Shown: positions 28,413 through 36,593 of the stretch, one piece after another
How the letters are laid out: every line of letters begins with the position of its first letter
Position numbering within the stretch: position 1 is the first letter of the stretch
Assembly: GCF_003627215.1 (NCBI RefSeq)
Contig: NZ_CP032677.1
Span: 2,609,501 to 2,673,500, forward strand
Origin: Pseudomonas sp. Leaf58
GTDB taxonomy: Bacteria; Pseudomonadota; Gammaproteobacteria; Pseudomonadales; Pseudomonadaceae
Direction: 5' to 3'
Length of the DNA: 64,000 bases
The notes under the pieces: generated by a model
What the model saw: only the letters and a program-made list of their open reading frames with translations
Told to the model about the DNA's origin: nothing
Databases searched by the model: none
Program-made: the position numbers and the translations under genes

Positions 28413-29218
28413 GGCGCTTTCAAGGCGACCCTGTCTTCGTATTCACCGCCGCCCTGTTCGAGGGCTATCAGGGCAGGCATGTCGAGAATTGCTACCAGCC
28501 TGCCATGCAGGTTGACGATACCCAGCGCCCGTAGGCGTGCGACTGATCGGCATACGGTTTCCAGACGTAACCCCAAGTACGAGGCCATGTCTTCGCGGGA
28601 CATGCGCAACATGAAACCATGGGCAGAGTAGCCGCGACTGACGAAGCGCCTGGACAGCCCCACCAGGAAGCTGGCCAACCGCTGCTCGGCGGTAAGGTTG
28701 CATAACATCAGCACGCGCTGGTGTTCCCGCACGATCTCCCGGCTCATCAAGCGATTCAGGCTTTGTTGCAGGACCGGAAAGTCGCGTGCCAGGGCTTGCA
28801 AGCGGTGATAGGGCACCGGGCAGACTTCGCTGTCTTCCAGGGCAATGGCGTCGCAAACATGGTGCTCGGTGGCAATGGCATCAAGGCCGAGTACGTCACC
28901 CGGCATCCAGAAGTTGATCACCACGCCTTGCCCCTCGGCGGTGTTCAAGCTGGTCTTGAAACTACCGCAATGCACGGCATAGAGCGTGGTCAGCGGATCG
29001 TTGGCATTGAACAGCGCTGAACCCTTGCGAATACGCATACGTGGGCCTATCAACGCGCCCAGGCAGCTATTTTCGTGAATGGGCAGGCCAGTGGGTAGGC
29101 ACAGGCCTCTGACGCGGCACGCCCTACACAGTGTCGCCAGAGGTTTTAAGTGGATAGGGTTTGCCGTGTGCGAGGTATCCGGCGGGTCGAGCAGCGTGAC
29201 CTTAAGTTGGCCTGACAT
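28397..29218 (-). CDS. fnrC: Crp/Fnr-type oxygen-sensing regulator with a [4Fe-4S] cysteine set
   Basis: A 273-residue Fnr homologue. N-terminal Cys31, Cys34 and Cys40 (CRACRVRGLCLP) and Cys133 in EVCPVPY correspond to the four cluster ligands of E. coli FNR; the cNMP-like domain follows, and the HTH (SREDMASYLGLRLETVCRSV) ends at about residue 237. It presumably binds TTGAT-N4-ATCAA boxes under low oxygen. The start at ATG 29218 follows GGAGG. Next to paaX, this matches what I recall of FnrC in P. putida KT2440; the symbol is from memory of that context. Likely operon 29469-27174 (small protein, fnr, MgtC). Confidence 0.85.
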   Translation of the reverse strand: MSGQLKVTLLDPPDTSHTANPIHLKPLATLCRACRVRGLCLPTGLPIHENSCLGALIGPRMRIRKGSALFNANDPLTTLYAVHCGSFKTSLNTAEGQGVVINFWMPGDVLGLDAIATEHHVCDAIALEDSEVCPVPYHRLQALARDFPVLQQSLNRLMSREIVREHQRVLMLCNLTAEQRLASFLVGLSRRFVSRGYSAHGFMLRMSREDMASYLGLRLETVCRSVARLRALGIVNLHGRLVAILDMPALIALEQGGGEYEDRVALKAPCSTP

Positions 29219-29220
29219 CT

Positions 29221-29469
29221 TCAGGCCTCCTTCGCGCAGTGCAGATCGCCTTGAGCTTTTACGCCATTGCGGGCATTGCGCGCGCCGGTGGCCCCAGTAC
29301 GGGGCGAACAATCAGCCAGCATGTCAAGTGAGTGGGGGGCATTGAGGCGGGTTGTGAGCCGTTCGACAAACTGGTTGGCTTCGACAGCCGTGCTGAAACT
29401 GACCCGCCACTCATCCATGCGGACCCACCAGCGGTCGTGCTCGGTGTGCTTTTCAACGTAGACGTTCAT
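29221..29469 (-). CDS. Small hypothetical protein ahead of fnr
   Basis: An 82-residue protein, MNVYVEKHTEHDRWWVRMDE at the N terminus, no recognised domain, no signal peptide. AGGCTCC precedes the start. Its stop lies two bases before the fnr start, so it is the first gene of the fnr operon. Confidence 0.65.
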   Translation of the reverse strand: MNVYVEKHTEHDRWWVRMDEWRVSFSTAVEANQFVERLTTRLNAPHSLDMLADCSPRTGATGARNARNGVKAQGDLHCAKEA

Positions 29470-29595
29470 TGGAGCCTCCAAGCATGTATAAGCAAAATCA
29501 ATGCAGAACAATGCGAAATGAAGGCGTCCTTGCCGCGAACCGGGGTGGGACTCATGTTGGTAGGGCAGAGCGTGCGCCGCTAACGTCTCGAAGCA

Positions 29596-29609
29596 TTGAT
29601 CCGCATCAA
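29596..29609. promoter_or_regulatory. Fnr/Anr box TTGATCCGCATCAA
   Basis: Perfect TTGAT-N4-ATCAA in the divergent region between the small protein/fnr operon (start 29469) and the usp gene (start 29728). Its centre is 133 bp from the minus start, so it may serve the fnr operon or act with the second box. Confidence 0.7.
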
Positions 29610-29654
29610 ATTCTCGGCCCTTCGACATCGCCGTTTGTCTGCAGGCGACGCCAC

Positions 29655-29668
29655 TTGATAAACATCAA
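29655..29668. promoter_or_regulatory. Fnr/Anr box TTGATAAACATCAA
   Basis: Perfect TTGAT-N4-ATCAA centred 66 bp before the ATG of the usp gene at 29728, the spacing expected for a class II (-41.5) site with a short leader. Confidence 0.8.
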
Positions 29669-29727
29669 GCACGCCGGACGGGGTTGGCAGATGCTTTAGG
29701 CACGTATCGCAACTGCCGAGGTGTGCC

Positions 29728-30654
29728 ATGGAAACTGCGCAAAGACTGCTGATGATCGCGTCCCCCCTGATGCGCCGAACCCCGGTCTATGACCGTGCCG
29801 CGGCGCTGGCCAAAGCCAAGGGCATGGCGCTGCATATTCTGGCCTTCGACTATTTGGAAGGGCTTGCCACGGCGGGGTTGGTCAACGACCAGGCACTGGC
29901 GGTGATGCGCGAGGGTTATGTGCAGCAGCACCGTGAATGGCTGGAAAGCCAGGCGTTGTCGATGCGGCGCAGTGGTGTCACGGTCACTACCGAAGTGGTG
30001 TGGGTGCAGCAACCTTTGAATGAGATCCTGGTGCATTTGCGCGAGCAACCGTTCGCCATGCTGATCAAGGCGTTCGAGCATGAGCCGTGGTGGATGCGCG
30101 CCATGTTCACCTCGCTCGATATCCAGTTGCTGCGTGAAACACGAATCCCCTTGCACCTGGTGCACAAGGCCAGCCATGCATTGCCCCGCAGGATTCTTGC
30201 GGCCGTGGACCTGTCCAGGCCTGAAGATCAATATGAAGGGTTCAACGACCAGATCATCAGCGAAGCGCTGAAACTGGCATTGCAGTGCAATGCCCAGATC
30301 GAATTGTTATACGCCTACGACCTGGGCTCCATGTACCTGGATGCCGGCGGCAGCCGGGAGCATTCGTTTTTGTTCGAGTCGAACCTGGCCCAGACGCTTC
30401 ACGAAGCCCAAAGCGCTGCGTTCCAAGCGCTTGCCGAACGCAATGGCATCGCCGCCGAACACCGGCACATGCGCATAGGCGACCCGGCCAAAGCGCTGGG
30501 AGTGTTCATGGAGAACAATGATATCGATGTGTTGGTCATGGGCAGTTATCACCACCATGGCATCGGTTGGTTCATCGGCAGTACTGCGGAGCGGGTGATG
30601 CATCGGTTGTACAGCAGCGTGCTGGTGATTTCCCCGGAGCATTCCCAAGGCTAA
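29728..30654 (+). CDS. Tandem universal stress protein
   Basis: A 308-residue protein with two UspA-like domains (about 1-145 and 150-305). The C-terminal domain has VMGSYHHHGIGWFIGSTAER, the GxxGx9G(S/T) nucleotide loop; the first half lacks a clear loop. Cytoplasmic stress protein; function in low-oxygen survival is inferred from the Fnr box upstream. First of four such genes here. Confidence 0.88.
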   Translation: METAQRLLMIASPLMRRTPVYDRAAALAKAKGMALHILAFDYLEGLATAGLVNDQALAVMREGYVQQHREWLESQALSMRRSGVTVTTEVVWVQQPLNEILVHLREQPFAMLIKAFEHEPWWMRAMFTSLDIQLLRETRIPLHLVHKASHALPRRILAAVDLSRPEDQYEGFNDQIISEALKLALQCNAQIELLYAYDLGSMYLDAGGSREHSFLFESNLAQTLHEAQSAAFQALAERNGIAAEHRHMRIGDPAKALGVFMENNDIDVLVMGSYHHHGIGWFIGSTAERVMHRLYSSVLVISPEHSQG

Positions 30655-30657
30655 AGC

Positions 30658-30679
30658 ACAAGGCCCGCAAGGGCCTTGT
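30658..30679. terminator. Bidirectional terminator-like hairpin
   Basis: ACAAGGCCC (30658-30666) / GGGCCTTGT (30671-30679) with a four-base loop, between convergent usp and GNAT genes. No long T-run, so attenuation strength is uncertain. Confidence 0.6.
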
Positions 30680-30683
30680 CTGT

Positions 30684-31232
30684 TCAAGGGCGCAGGTCAA
30701 GTTCGTGGAGGATCTCGCTGACGTCCCCACCCAAGTAGCGTGAGCTGAAGCCCAGTGCCTTGAGCAGCCGGTGCATGGCATAGTTGTTCGCCAGGTCCCT
30801 GGAGACCATGCACTGAAAGTCATTGCGTCGTGCTGCTGCGATCAAGTGTTGCATCAGGCGCCTGCCCAACCCCTTGCGCTGCCAGTCTTCGCTGACCGCC
30901 ACGGCACATTCGCAACGTTGGCTGCCCGGTATGCCGGCATAACGGCTGACGCCGACCTGTTGCAATTTACCGTCTACATGAACCAATGCGACATAGGCCA
31001 TGCGCTGGTGATAATCGACGGGCATGCAGTGCGTGTCCAAGCTAGGCAAGCCGCCGCTGAGCCCGGCGATGAAGCGAAAGCGCCGCGATTCATAGGCGAT
31101 TGTGCTCAGAAAGCGCTTGTCCCTTTCGTGGTCCTCCTCACGCAGCGGGCGGATCAGCACCGCCGAACCGTCCTCAAGGTTTTCCACCCAGTGTTCACAC
31201 GTCTGTGGCTGTGCTGGTTGCTGCCCGTTCAT
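30684..31232 (-). CDS. GNAT-family N-acetyltransferase
   Basis: A 182-residue protein with the acetyl-CoA-binding pattern QRKGLGRRLM (about residues 118-127) and the rest of a GNAT domain after a 30-residue N-terminal segment. AGGAGG lies six bases before the ATG. A paralogue is at 34414-34986. The substrate cannot be inferred. It converges with the upstream usp and diverges from the next usp across an Fnr-like box. Confidence 0.85.
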   Translation of the reverse strand: MNGQQPAQPQTCEHWVENLEDGSAVLIRPLREEDHERDKRFLSTIAYESRRFRFIAGLSGGLPSLDTHCMPVDYHQRMAYVALVHVDGKLQQVGVSRYAGIPGSQRCECAVAVSEDWQRKGLGRRLMQHLIAAARRNDFQCMVSRDLANNYAMHRLLKALGFSSRYLGGDVSEILHELDLRP

Positions 31233-31333
31233 GGCGCCTCCTGGTTACCTGATCAGTGCCTGCTGCAGCAGTTTTAACGTGGCGGGCCGGTTTGGTTCTG
31301 ACAATCATCAAGTTCGGGCCGGGTAGCGGTTTT

Positions 31334-31347
31334 CTGATCTGCATCAA
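31334..31347. promoter_or_regulatory. Fnr/Anr box CTGATCTGCATCAA
   Basis: One mismatch to TTGAT-N4-ATCAA, centred 75 bp before the usp gene at 31416. It also lies about 108 bp before the divergent GNAT gene. Confidence 0.65.
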
Positions 31348-31415
31348 GCTACATCGGCCGTGCGCGCGGAATATCCTCTGCATCACACCCAGTAGCGTAA
31401 GCGCGGAGGTTCACC

Positions 31416-32342
31416 ATGGGGCAATATCGACAACTGCTGGTGCTGCTCACCGAGGTCGATCCGCATTCAGCCGCGCTGCGCAGGGGCCTTGCCTTGGCGC
31501 ATGTCAGCGGCGCCAGCGTGCATGTGCTGGGGTTGTTCGAGCCGAGCGAGGAGCACCTGCTACGCGAAGAGCGGCTGAACGAGGCCGATATCAAGCGCCA
31601 GTACGAGCACTACCGTAGGCGCCTGGCGGAACTGGTTGAGCGGCACCGCAGCAGCCACCTGACGCTGACGGTCGACAGCCTGAACGCAGACGATATCCGC
31701 AGCCAGGCGATCGATTACATCAGCGAACTGCAGCCCGAGATGGTCATCAAGGACAGCGAAACCGCGTCGGCCCTTGTGCGGCTGTTCGGCACCCCGTTGG
31801 ACTGTGCGCTAATGCGAGGTTTCAAGGGCATTACCCAGTTCGTGCCAGCGGCGGCCAGTTCATTGCCGCAACGTATTCTGGTGGCGGTGGATACGGCTTT
31901 TAGCGAGACACCGGCCGTCCAGCAACGCTTCAATCGGGGGCTCGTGGCTGCCGCGCGAGCACTGGCATTGCAGTGCGATGCGCAGTTGCACCTGCTTTCG
32001 GCCTACAACCTTGCCGGGGTATTTGCCTCGGACATGAGTGTCACCCAGGCATGGATCGATGAGATGCGCGAGGCACTGCAAGAGCCCTTCGACGCACTGG
32101 CCGATGCCGAAGGGGTCGCGCTGGACCGCCGACACTTCATGGAGGGCGGCCCGGTACAGGTGATTCGCGAACAGGTGGCGGCACTGGACATTGACGCGGT
32201 GGTGATGGGCGTCGTGCAGCCCAAGGGCCTGGATAAGCTGTTGGGCGACACCACTGAACGTATTGTCAGCCGCCCGCCATGCAGCGTGCTCGCGGTTCAC
32301 CCTGAGGTGGCCGAAACCTGGGAGCCATCGCCATTTAACTGA
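31416..32342 (+). CDS. Tandem universal stress protein
   Basis: A 308-residue protein with two UspA domains; the second ends with MGVVQPKGLDKLLGDTTERI, a nucleotide-loop region. GGAGG precedes the ATG. The stop overlaps a CTG that may start the next gene. Paralogue of the products at 29728, 37191 and 38252, with an Fnr-like box at -75. Confidence 0.87.
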   Translation: MGQYRQLLVLLTEVDPHSAALRRGLALAHVSGASVHVLGLFEPSEEHLLREERLNEADIKRQYEHYRRRLAELVERHRSSHLTLTVDSLNADDIRSQAIDYISELQPEMVIKDSETASALVRLFGTPLDCALMRGFKGITQFVPAAASSLPQRILVAVDTAFSETPAVQQRFNRGLVAAARALALQCDAQLHLLSAYNLAGVFASDMSVTQAWIDEMREALQEPFDALADAEGVALDRRHFMEGGPVQVIREQVAALDIDAVVMGVVQPKGLDKLLGDTTERIVSRPPCSVLAVHPEVAETWEPSPFN

Positions 32343-32365
32343 CCTTTCTGGGCGGCACTGGCACC

Positions 32366-33700
32366 GTGACCGGCAGCAAATTCCTGTTGACCCGCGACAG
32401 TACGCGGATACTGGTCGACTGTGGGCTGTTCCAAGGTTTCAAACAACTGCGCCTGCGCAATTGGGAGCCGCCTTCACCGGCGTTGCGCGCGCTCGATGCC
32501 GTGGTGTTGACCCACGCCCACCTTGACCACAGCGGCTATCTACCGGTACTGGCCCGGGAAGGCTACAGCGGGCCGATTTACGCCACACCTGCGACGTGTG
32601 CGCTGGCGGAAATCCTGTTGCTCGACAGTGCCCGATTGCAGGAAGAGCAGGCTGAACATGCCAATCGCCACGGTTATTCCAAGCACACGCCGGCACGACC
32701 GCTGTATACCGAGGACGACGCGAAACGGGCCCTGGCACTGTTTCGCCCGGTGGAGTTGCATCATGCAACGCCGATCGCCGAGGGCATGGAGCTGCTGTTG
32801 CGTACCGCCGGGCATATTCTGGGCGCGGCGACGGTGCAGATCAGCGCAGAGGGGCAGACCTTGCTGTTCTCGGGCGATTTAGGCCGCCCGCAAGACCCCA
32901 TCATGCGTGCGCCAGAACTGGTCAGGACGGCCGATGTGCTGTTAGTGGAGTCCACCTACGGTGATCGCCAGCACCCTGCTGAATCAACCGAGCATTACCT
33001 GGCCAAGGTCATCAATGAGACGCTTCTGCGCCATGGCATCACGCTAGTACCGTCGTTCGCCGTGGGCCGTGCCCAACTGCTGCTGTACTACCTGTACAAA
33101 CTCAAGCGCGACAGGTTGATCCCGGACATCCCGGTTTACCTCAATAGCCCGATGGCCACCGATGCTACAACACTGTACCAGCAGTTCAGGCGCGAGCATC
33201 GGCTGACTGCGACGGAGTGCGCCGCCATGTGCCAGGGCGCCCACATTATCCGCACGGTCGATGAGTCTCGGCATCTGGACCAGCTGCGCGAGCCGGCGGT
33301 GATCATCGCCGCCAGCGGCATGGCGACCGGCGGGCGGGTGCTGCACCATCTCAAGGCGCTGGCACCCAACCCACGCAACAGCATCCTTTTTTCCGGCTTT
33401 CAGGCCGGTGGTACGCGCGGTGCCGATATCGTCGCCGGTGCTCACAGCGTGCGCCTGCAGGGCGAGGACGTACCGATTCGGGCGCAGGTGCACACCCTGG
33501 AGACCCTCTCCGCGCATGCCGACGCCGATGAAATCATGGAATGGTTGCGTGGGTTCACCCGGCCACCCCGTCAGACCTACGTCATTCATGGTGAGCCGCA
33601 CGCGGCCGACACCTTGCGACGGCGGATCAGCCTTGAGCTGGGCTGGCAGGTATACGTGCCGGAGTATCAGCAAACCGTTGCCATCGACCCAGTGCGCTAG
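32366..33700 (+). CDS. Metallo-beta-lactamase/beta-CASP hydrolase (RNA-processing type)
   Basis: A 444-residue protein from the GTG at 32366. Metal-binding motif THAHLDHSGYLP (about 50-61), FSGDLGRPQD for the bridging Asp (about 166-175), SAHADADEI (about 382-390) for a beta-CASP His, and ASGMATGGRVLHHL (about 313-326). The family includes CPSF73-like RNases. Homologues usually begin LTFLGGTGTVTGSKF; here those first nine residues are encoded upstream, from CTG at 32339 after an in-frame TAA, so the start may be a CTG coupled to the usp stop. Likely operon 31416-34364. Confidence 0.82.
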   Translation: MTGSKFLLTRDSTRILVDCGLFQGFKQLRLRNWEPPSPALRALDAVVLTHAHLDHSGYLPVLAREGYSGPIYATPATCALAEILLLDSARLQEEQAEHANRHGYSKHTPARPLYTEDDAKRALALFRPVELHHATPIAEGMELLLRTAGHILGAATVQISAEGQTLLFSGDLGRPQDPIMRAPELVRTADVLLVESTYGDRQHPAESTEHYLAKVINETLLRHGITLVPSFAVGRAQLLLYYLYKLKRDRLIPDIPVYLNSPMATDATTLYQQFRREHRLTATECAAMCQGAHIIRTVDESRHLDQLREPAVIIAASGMATGGRVLHHLKALAPNPRNSILFSGFQAGGTRGADIVAGAHSVRLQGEDVPIRAQVHTLETLSAHADADEIMEWLRGFTRPPRQTYVIHGEPHAADTLRRRISLELGWQVYVPEYQQTVAIDPVR

Positions 33701-33719
33701 CCTGGTGCGGGAGGTATTA

Positions 33720-34364
33720 ATGAACACACAAGCAAGGGCAAAACTACGCGCCTGGATACATCGGCCCAGGGGCAGCCTGGGTTGGATCGTGGCTATCATC
33801 GCGCTATTTATCGCGGCGTCCGCCTACCTGGCCCTGAGCCCGACCTGGCGTCTACCCATGCGCGATCCGGCGGTGCTGTTGACATTGCTGGGCTTGAGTG
33901 GCGTGCTGGGGTGGGCCGTGCAGCGGAGCGTGAAGCGCACAGTCGGCAAGGCCATTTTCATTGGCCAGGAAACGGGTTGGCAGGCCCGGCTTGCCTTCCT
34001 GAGTTCGGTTACCCGGGAATCGAACGTGCTGCTGGTGGCGCTTGTGCTGTTGGCGCTGACGGGTGGCGGCACACTGTGGCTGGCGGGGCGCTCGGTGGCG
34101 CAGATCGTGGACAATTGCGAAGCCAACCTGCGGGCCCAGGTGCAAACCCCCGACGATGAAACGCTTGGCGCGGTGGTCGGTAAACCCGTGTGCACGTGCC
34201 TGGCGCAGACCTTTTTGGACCGCAATGGGGTAATACGCTTGGCCTTGTTCAAAACGCCCATGCAGGAAGTGAGCGGTTTGAAGGCGCTGACATCGGCAGA
34301 TGAGCAGCGTTGCCTGGAACAGTTCGACCTGTTGCCCGAGGAGGCTCGGGCAACTACACCTTGA
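33720..34364 (+). CDS. Membrane protein of unknown function
   Basis: A 214-residue protein with three predicted membrane helices (about 19-39, 49-68 and 99-118) followed by a soluble C-terminal domain with CTCLAQ. Not recognised. GGGAGG precedes the ATG, and it lies 19 bases after the beta-CASP gene in the same operon. Confidence 0.6.
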   Translation: MNTQARAKLRAWIHRPRGSLGWIVAIIALFIAASAYLALSPTWRLPMRDPAVLLTLLGLSGVLGWAVQRSVKRTVGKAIFIGQETGWQARLAFLSSVTRESNVLLVALVLLALTGGGTLWLAGRSVAQIVDNCEANLRAQVQTPDDETLGAVVGKPVCTCLAQTFLDRNGVIRLALFKTPMQEVSGLKALTSADEQRCLEQFDLLPEEARATTP

Positions 34365-34372
34365 CCTGCGCA

Positions 34373-34409
34373 GGATGGCCGCGCAATGAGGAGCATGGTG
34401 CGGCCATCC
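34373..34409. terminator. Bidirectional terminator-like hairpin
   Basis: GGATGGCCGC (34373-34382) / GCGGCCATCC (34400-34409), perfect 10-bp stem between the convergent membrane-protein and GNAT genes. Confidence 0.65.
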
Positions 34410-34413
34410 AGGT

Positions 34414-34986
34414 TCAGTTCAGGGCGAGCCGATGGATGACTTGGCTGGGGTCATCCGGGTCAGTGGTTGTGGTAAACCCTGCCGCCTTGGCCAGGTCACG
34501 CATGGCTTGGTTGCCCACCGCATCGATCGAATACATCTGCCGAAAGCCCTTGGCCCGAGCCCAGTCGATGAGGTGCTTGAGCAACAGGCGCCCCAGGCCG
34601 TGGTGCTGCCAGCTGTCCAGTACTGTAACGGCACATTCACACTCATCCTTCTTGCCGGTGCAAGCTGCGTAGCGGCAAATACCCACCTCCTGCAATTCAC
34701 CATCCACGTGGGCAAGGGCGACGAAGGCAGCCTGCTGGTCTTGGTCGACCTTCATCAACTGGTCAAGCATCGCCTCACCCGGTTCCCTAAGCTGGCACAG
34801 AAATCGAAAATGCCGCGACTCTGGCGACAGCCGTTCGATGAAGGCCTTTTCGCGTTGTCGGTCCTTGGCTTGGAGCGGCCTGATCAGTACGTGAGTGCCA
34901 TTATCGAGGGCTTCGATCCAATGCTCGCCGGAGGGCGTTGGAAACGAAGGTGTTGAACTTTGACGGGAACTCTCAACAGGTGCCAT
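34414..34986 (-). CDS. GNAT-family N-acetyltransferase
   Basis: A 190-residue paralogue of the GNAT at 30684: shared layout WIEALDNGTHVLIRPLQAKD, FRFLCQLREPG, and the acetyl-CoA site WQHHGLGRLLLKHL (about 123-136). Start at ATG 34986 with GAGGAC upstream; further in-frame starts to 35061 are possible. An Fnr-like box at 35051-35064 is centred about 72 bp ahead. Confidence 0.84.
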   Translation of the reverse strand: MAPVESSRQSSTPSFPTPSGEHWIEALDNGTHVLIRPLQAKDRQREKAFIERLSPESRHFRFLCQLREPGEAMLDQLMKVDQDQQAAFVALAHVDGELQEVGICRYAACTGKKDECECAVTVLDSWQHHGLGRLLLKHLIDWARAKGFRQMYSIDAVGNQAMRDLAKAAGFTTTTDPDDPSQVIHRLALN

Positions 34987-35050
34987 GACCGTGTCCTCTG
35001 CGTCGAATGAACAATGGAGGTTCAGTGTCGACATTCGGCCCTGCGTTGAC

Positions 35051-35064
35051 TTGACACTTGTCAA
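35051..35064. promoter_or_regulatory. Fnr/Dnr-like box TTGACACTTGTCAA
   Basis: TTGAC-N4-GTCAA, a perfect dyad of the Fnr/Dnr/Crp type, centred 72 bp before the GNAT start at 34986. It lies at the start of the truncated Crp/Fnr reading frame. Confidence 0.6.
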
Positions 35065-35705
35065 TTGCCAGCTCTGCGCCGGTCAGGCCGACCCTTGGTC
35101 GGCAACCTCGCAAGCCTTCAGCCGGACAGCTAGCCAAGGCCAATGAGCCCATGGAGCACGTGTTTGCCCTGCGCTCGGGGGCTATCAAGAACTTTCTGCT
35201 CGATGCCGACGGCAACGAGCGGGTAACCGGCTTCATCCTGCCAGGGGAAATGCTGGGGCTGGACGCTATCGGCGCCAGCCATTACCGAAGCTTCGCCGTG
35301 GCGCTGGAAACCTCGCTGGTCTGCTCCATCAGGCTGGACCAGTTGGTGGACCTTTCCGGGCAGATCCCGGGGCTGCGTTACCAGCTGCTGCACATGCTCA
35401 GCCTGGGGATCCAGGGCAAGGACGAGCACCTTCGCTGCTGCCACGGGCGCGCTGACCAGCGGCTGTCACTGTTCCTGCTGGGTATGTCGGCGCGCTACCA
35501 GGCGCTAGGGTTGCGAGAGGATGTGTTCACCCTGCCGATGTCGCGAGGCGACATTGCCAACTACCTGGACTTGACCCAGGAAACGGTCAGCCGACTGTTC
35601 AGCCGTTTCATCCACGCAGGGTTCATGCAATGCGTTGGGCGGGAGGTCAGGCTGGTCGACTCACAAGGGCTGATCAACCTATGCCGCCTGGAGGAACCCA
35701 CTTGA
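35058..35705 (+). CDS. Crp/Fnr-family regulator, N-terminally truncated or frameshifted
   Basis: A 215-residue frame opening at a TTG, with ATG at 35151 (MEHVFALRSG) the first ATG. From about residue 25 on it matches the Fnr family: LRSGAIKNFLLDADGNERVTGF, PGEMLGLDAIG, HTH SRGDIANYLDLTQETVSRLF. The N-terminal cysteine segment seen in the other Fnr protein is absent: a TGA ends the frame at 35052. In the +2 frame, CVDLTLVNCQLCAGQ (from 35042) could be a cysteine-rich remnant but does not closely resemble an Fnr N terminus. Whether the gene is expressed is open; 3' end overlaps the next gene by 32 bp, convergent. Confidence 0.6.
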   Translation: MSIASSAPVRPTLGRQPRKPSAGQLAKANEPMEHVFALRSGAIKNFLLDADGNERVTGFILPGEMLGLDAIGASHYRSFAVALETSLVCSIRLDQLVDLSGQIPGLRYQLLHMLSLGIQGKDEHLRCCHGRADQRLSLFLLGMSARYQALGLREDVFTLPMSRGDIANYLDLTQETVSRLFSRFIHAGFMQCVGREVRLVDSQGLINLCRLEEPT

Positions 35706-36411
35706 GTGCAGCGAGGACCCTGTCATAGCGTTGTACAAGCCAACCTTGAGGAGGGTGCCCAAGCCCGCTGGAGTGGGGCGCGTGATCGGTGCTCAACCAG
35801 ATGCGCCGTGGCGCTATGCCACTTAGCCAACACAGCCGGGCAACCTCACGGCCCACCTGAGGCGGAGCACAACAGAATACCGTGTCCGGTTTGAAGGTCT
35901 CCAGCAGTTGCTTCGTCTGCAGCCAGCCGCTGCTACCGTCGCGCGGCGGCGATGCAAGCGCCGAAAGCCAAGTTCGACACTCGTCTGGCAGCTGTTCGGC
36001 AGCGATGCCTTGGTGGGCCAGCCTCAACTGTACCCAGGGAAGCCAGCAACGTATTTCATCCAGTGCACCGAGTAACGGCAGCAGGCCGTCGGCACGACTG
36101 ATGGCCAGGAGCCTTGCGCTCTGCAAGGGCAGCGGCCAGGCGCTGCCGAGCGGCCCGGAGTAGCTGAACAGCTCGCCCGCCTGGCCGATGGGCAGCGCGC
36201 TTTGGGTGGCCACCAGGAAGCACCCGGCGCCACTCGGCAAGCTCACGTACCGGCAAGGCCAGCAAGCGCTATGACGGCTTAACAGGCAGTACTGGCCCGC
36301 CATCGCTTCGCTGCGTTGCTGGCCGCAATGCGCCAGGCGCAGGTACTGTTGGATACCCGGGCCCGGCAACGCTTCGAGCAAGCGGACCTTGGCACTGCCA
36401 TTACCGCCCAT
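35674..36411 (-). CDS. Ferredoxin-reductase-like (PyrK-type) protein lacking Fe-S ligands
   Basis: A 245-residue protein. GQYCLLS (about 39-45) resembles the FAD-binding loop of the ferredoxin-NADP reductase fold, FSYSGPLGSAWPLP (about 82-95) resembles the dihydroorotate dehydrogenase B electron-transfer subunit, and FCCAPPQVGREVARLC (about 181-196) the NAD-binding end. The segment where PyrK-type proteins have four Cys reads SGLGHPPQGW, so the [2Fe-2S] ligands are missing. Assignment is by motif resemblance only. An Fnr box lies 72 bp upstream. Confidence 0.5.
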   Translation of the reverse strand: MGGNGSAKVRLLEALPGPGIQQYLRLAHCGQQRSEAMAGQYCLLSRHSACWPCRYVSLPSGAGCFLVATQSALPIGQAGELFSYSGPLGSAWPLPLQSARLLAISRADGLLPLLGALDEIRCWLPWVQLRLAHQGIAAEQLPDECRTWLSALASPPRDGSSGWLQTKQLLETFKPDTVFCCAPPQVGREVARLCWLSGIAPRRIWLSTDHAPHSSGLGHPPQGWLVQRYDRVLAALKWVPPGGIG

Positions 36412-36476
36412 GGCTGCCTCACTGTATGTCTGCTGAACCTGCTCAAATCAGCCTAGGCCCAGGCCATTGCAGCGCT

Positions 36477-36490
36477 TTGATCAGGATCAA
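36477..36490. promoter_or_regulatory. Fnr/Anr box TTGATCAGGATCAA
   Basis: Perfect TTGAT-N4-ATCAA, centred 72 bp before the ATG of the reductase-like gene at 36411. A weaker TTGATAAAGGTCAG follows at 36520. Confidence 0.8.
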
Positions 36491-36593
36491 ACCAACGAGT
36501 GACAACGGCGCCCCGCAGATTGATAAAGGTCAGGCGAACATGATGCCCATTGGCAAATTTCGTAACCGTGGTGTGGTCACTGCCGCGCCAGGC

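Noticed and set aside
35058..35705. Calling the short Crp/Fnr gene an intact cyclic-AMP receptor
   Set aside because: Its match is to the Fnr branch and the N terminus is interrupted; labelled truncated instead.
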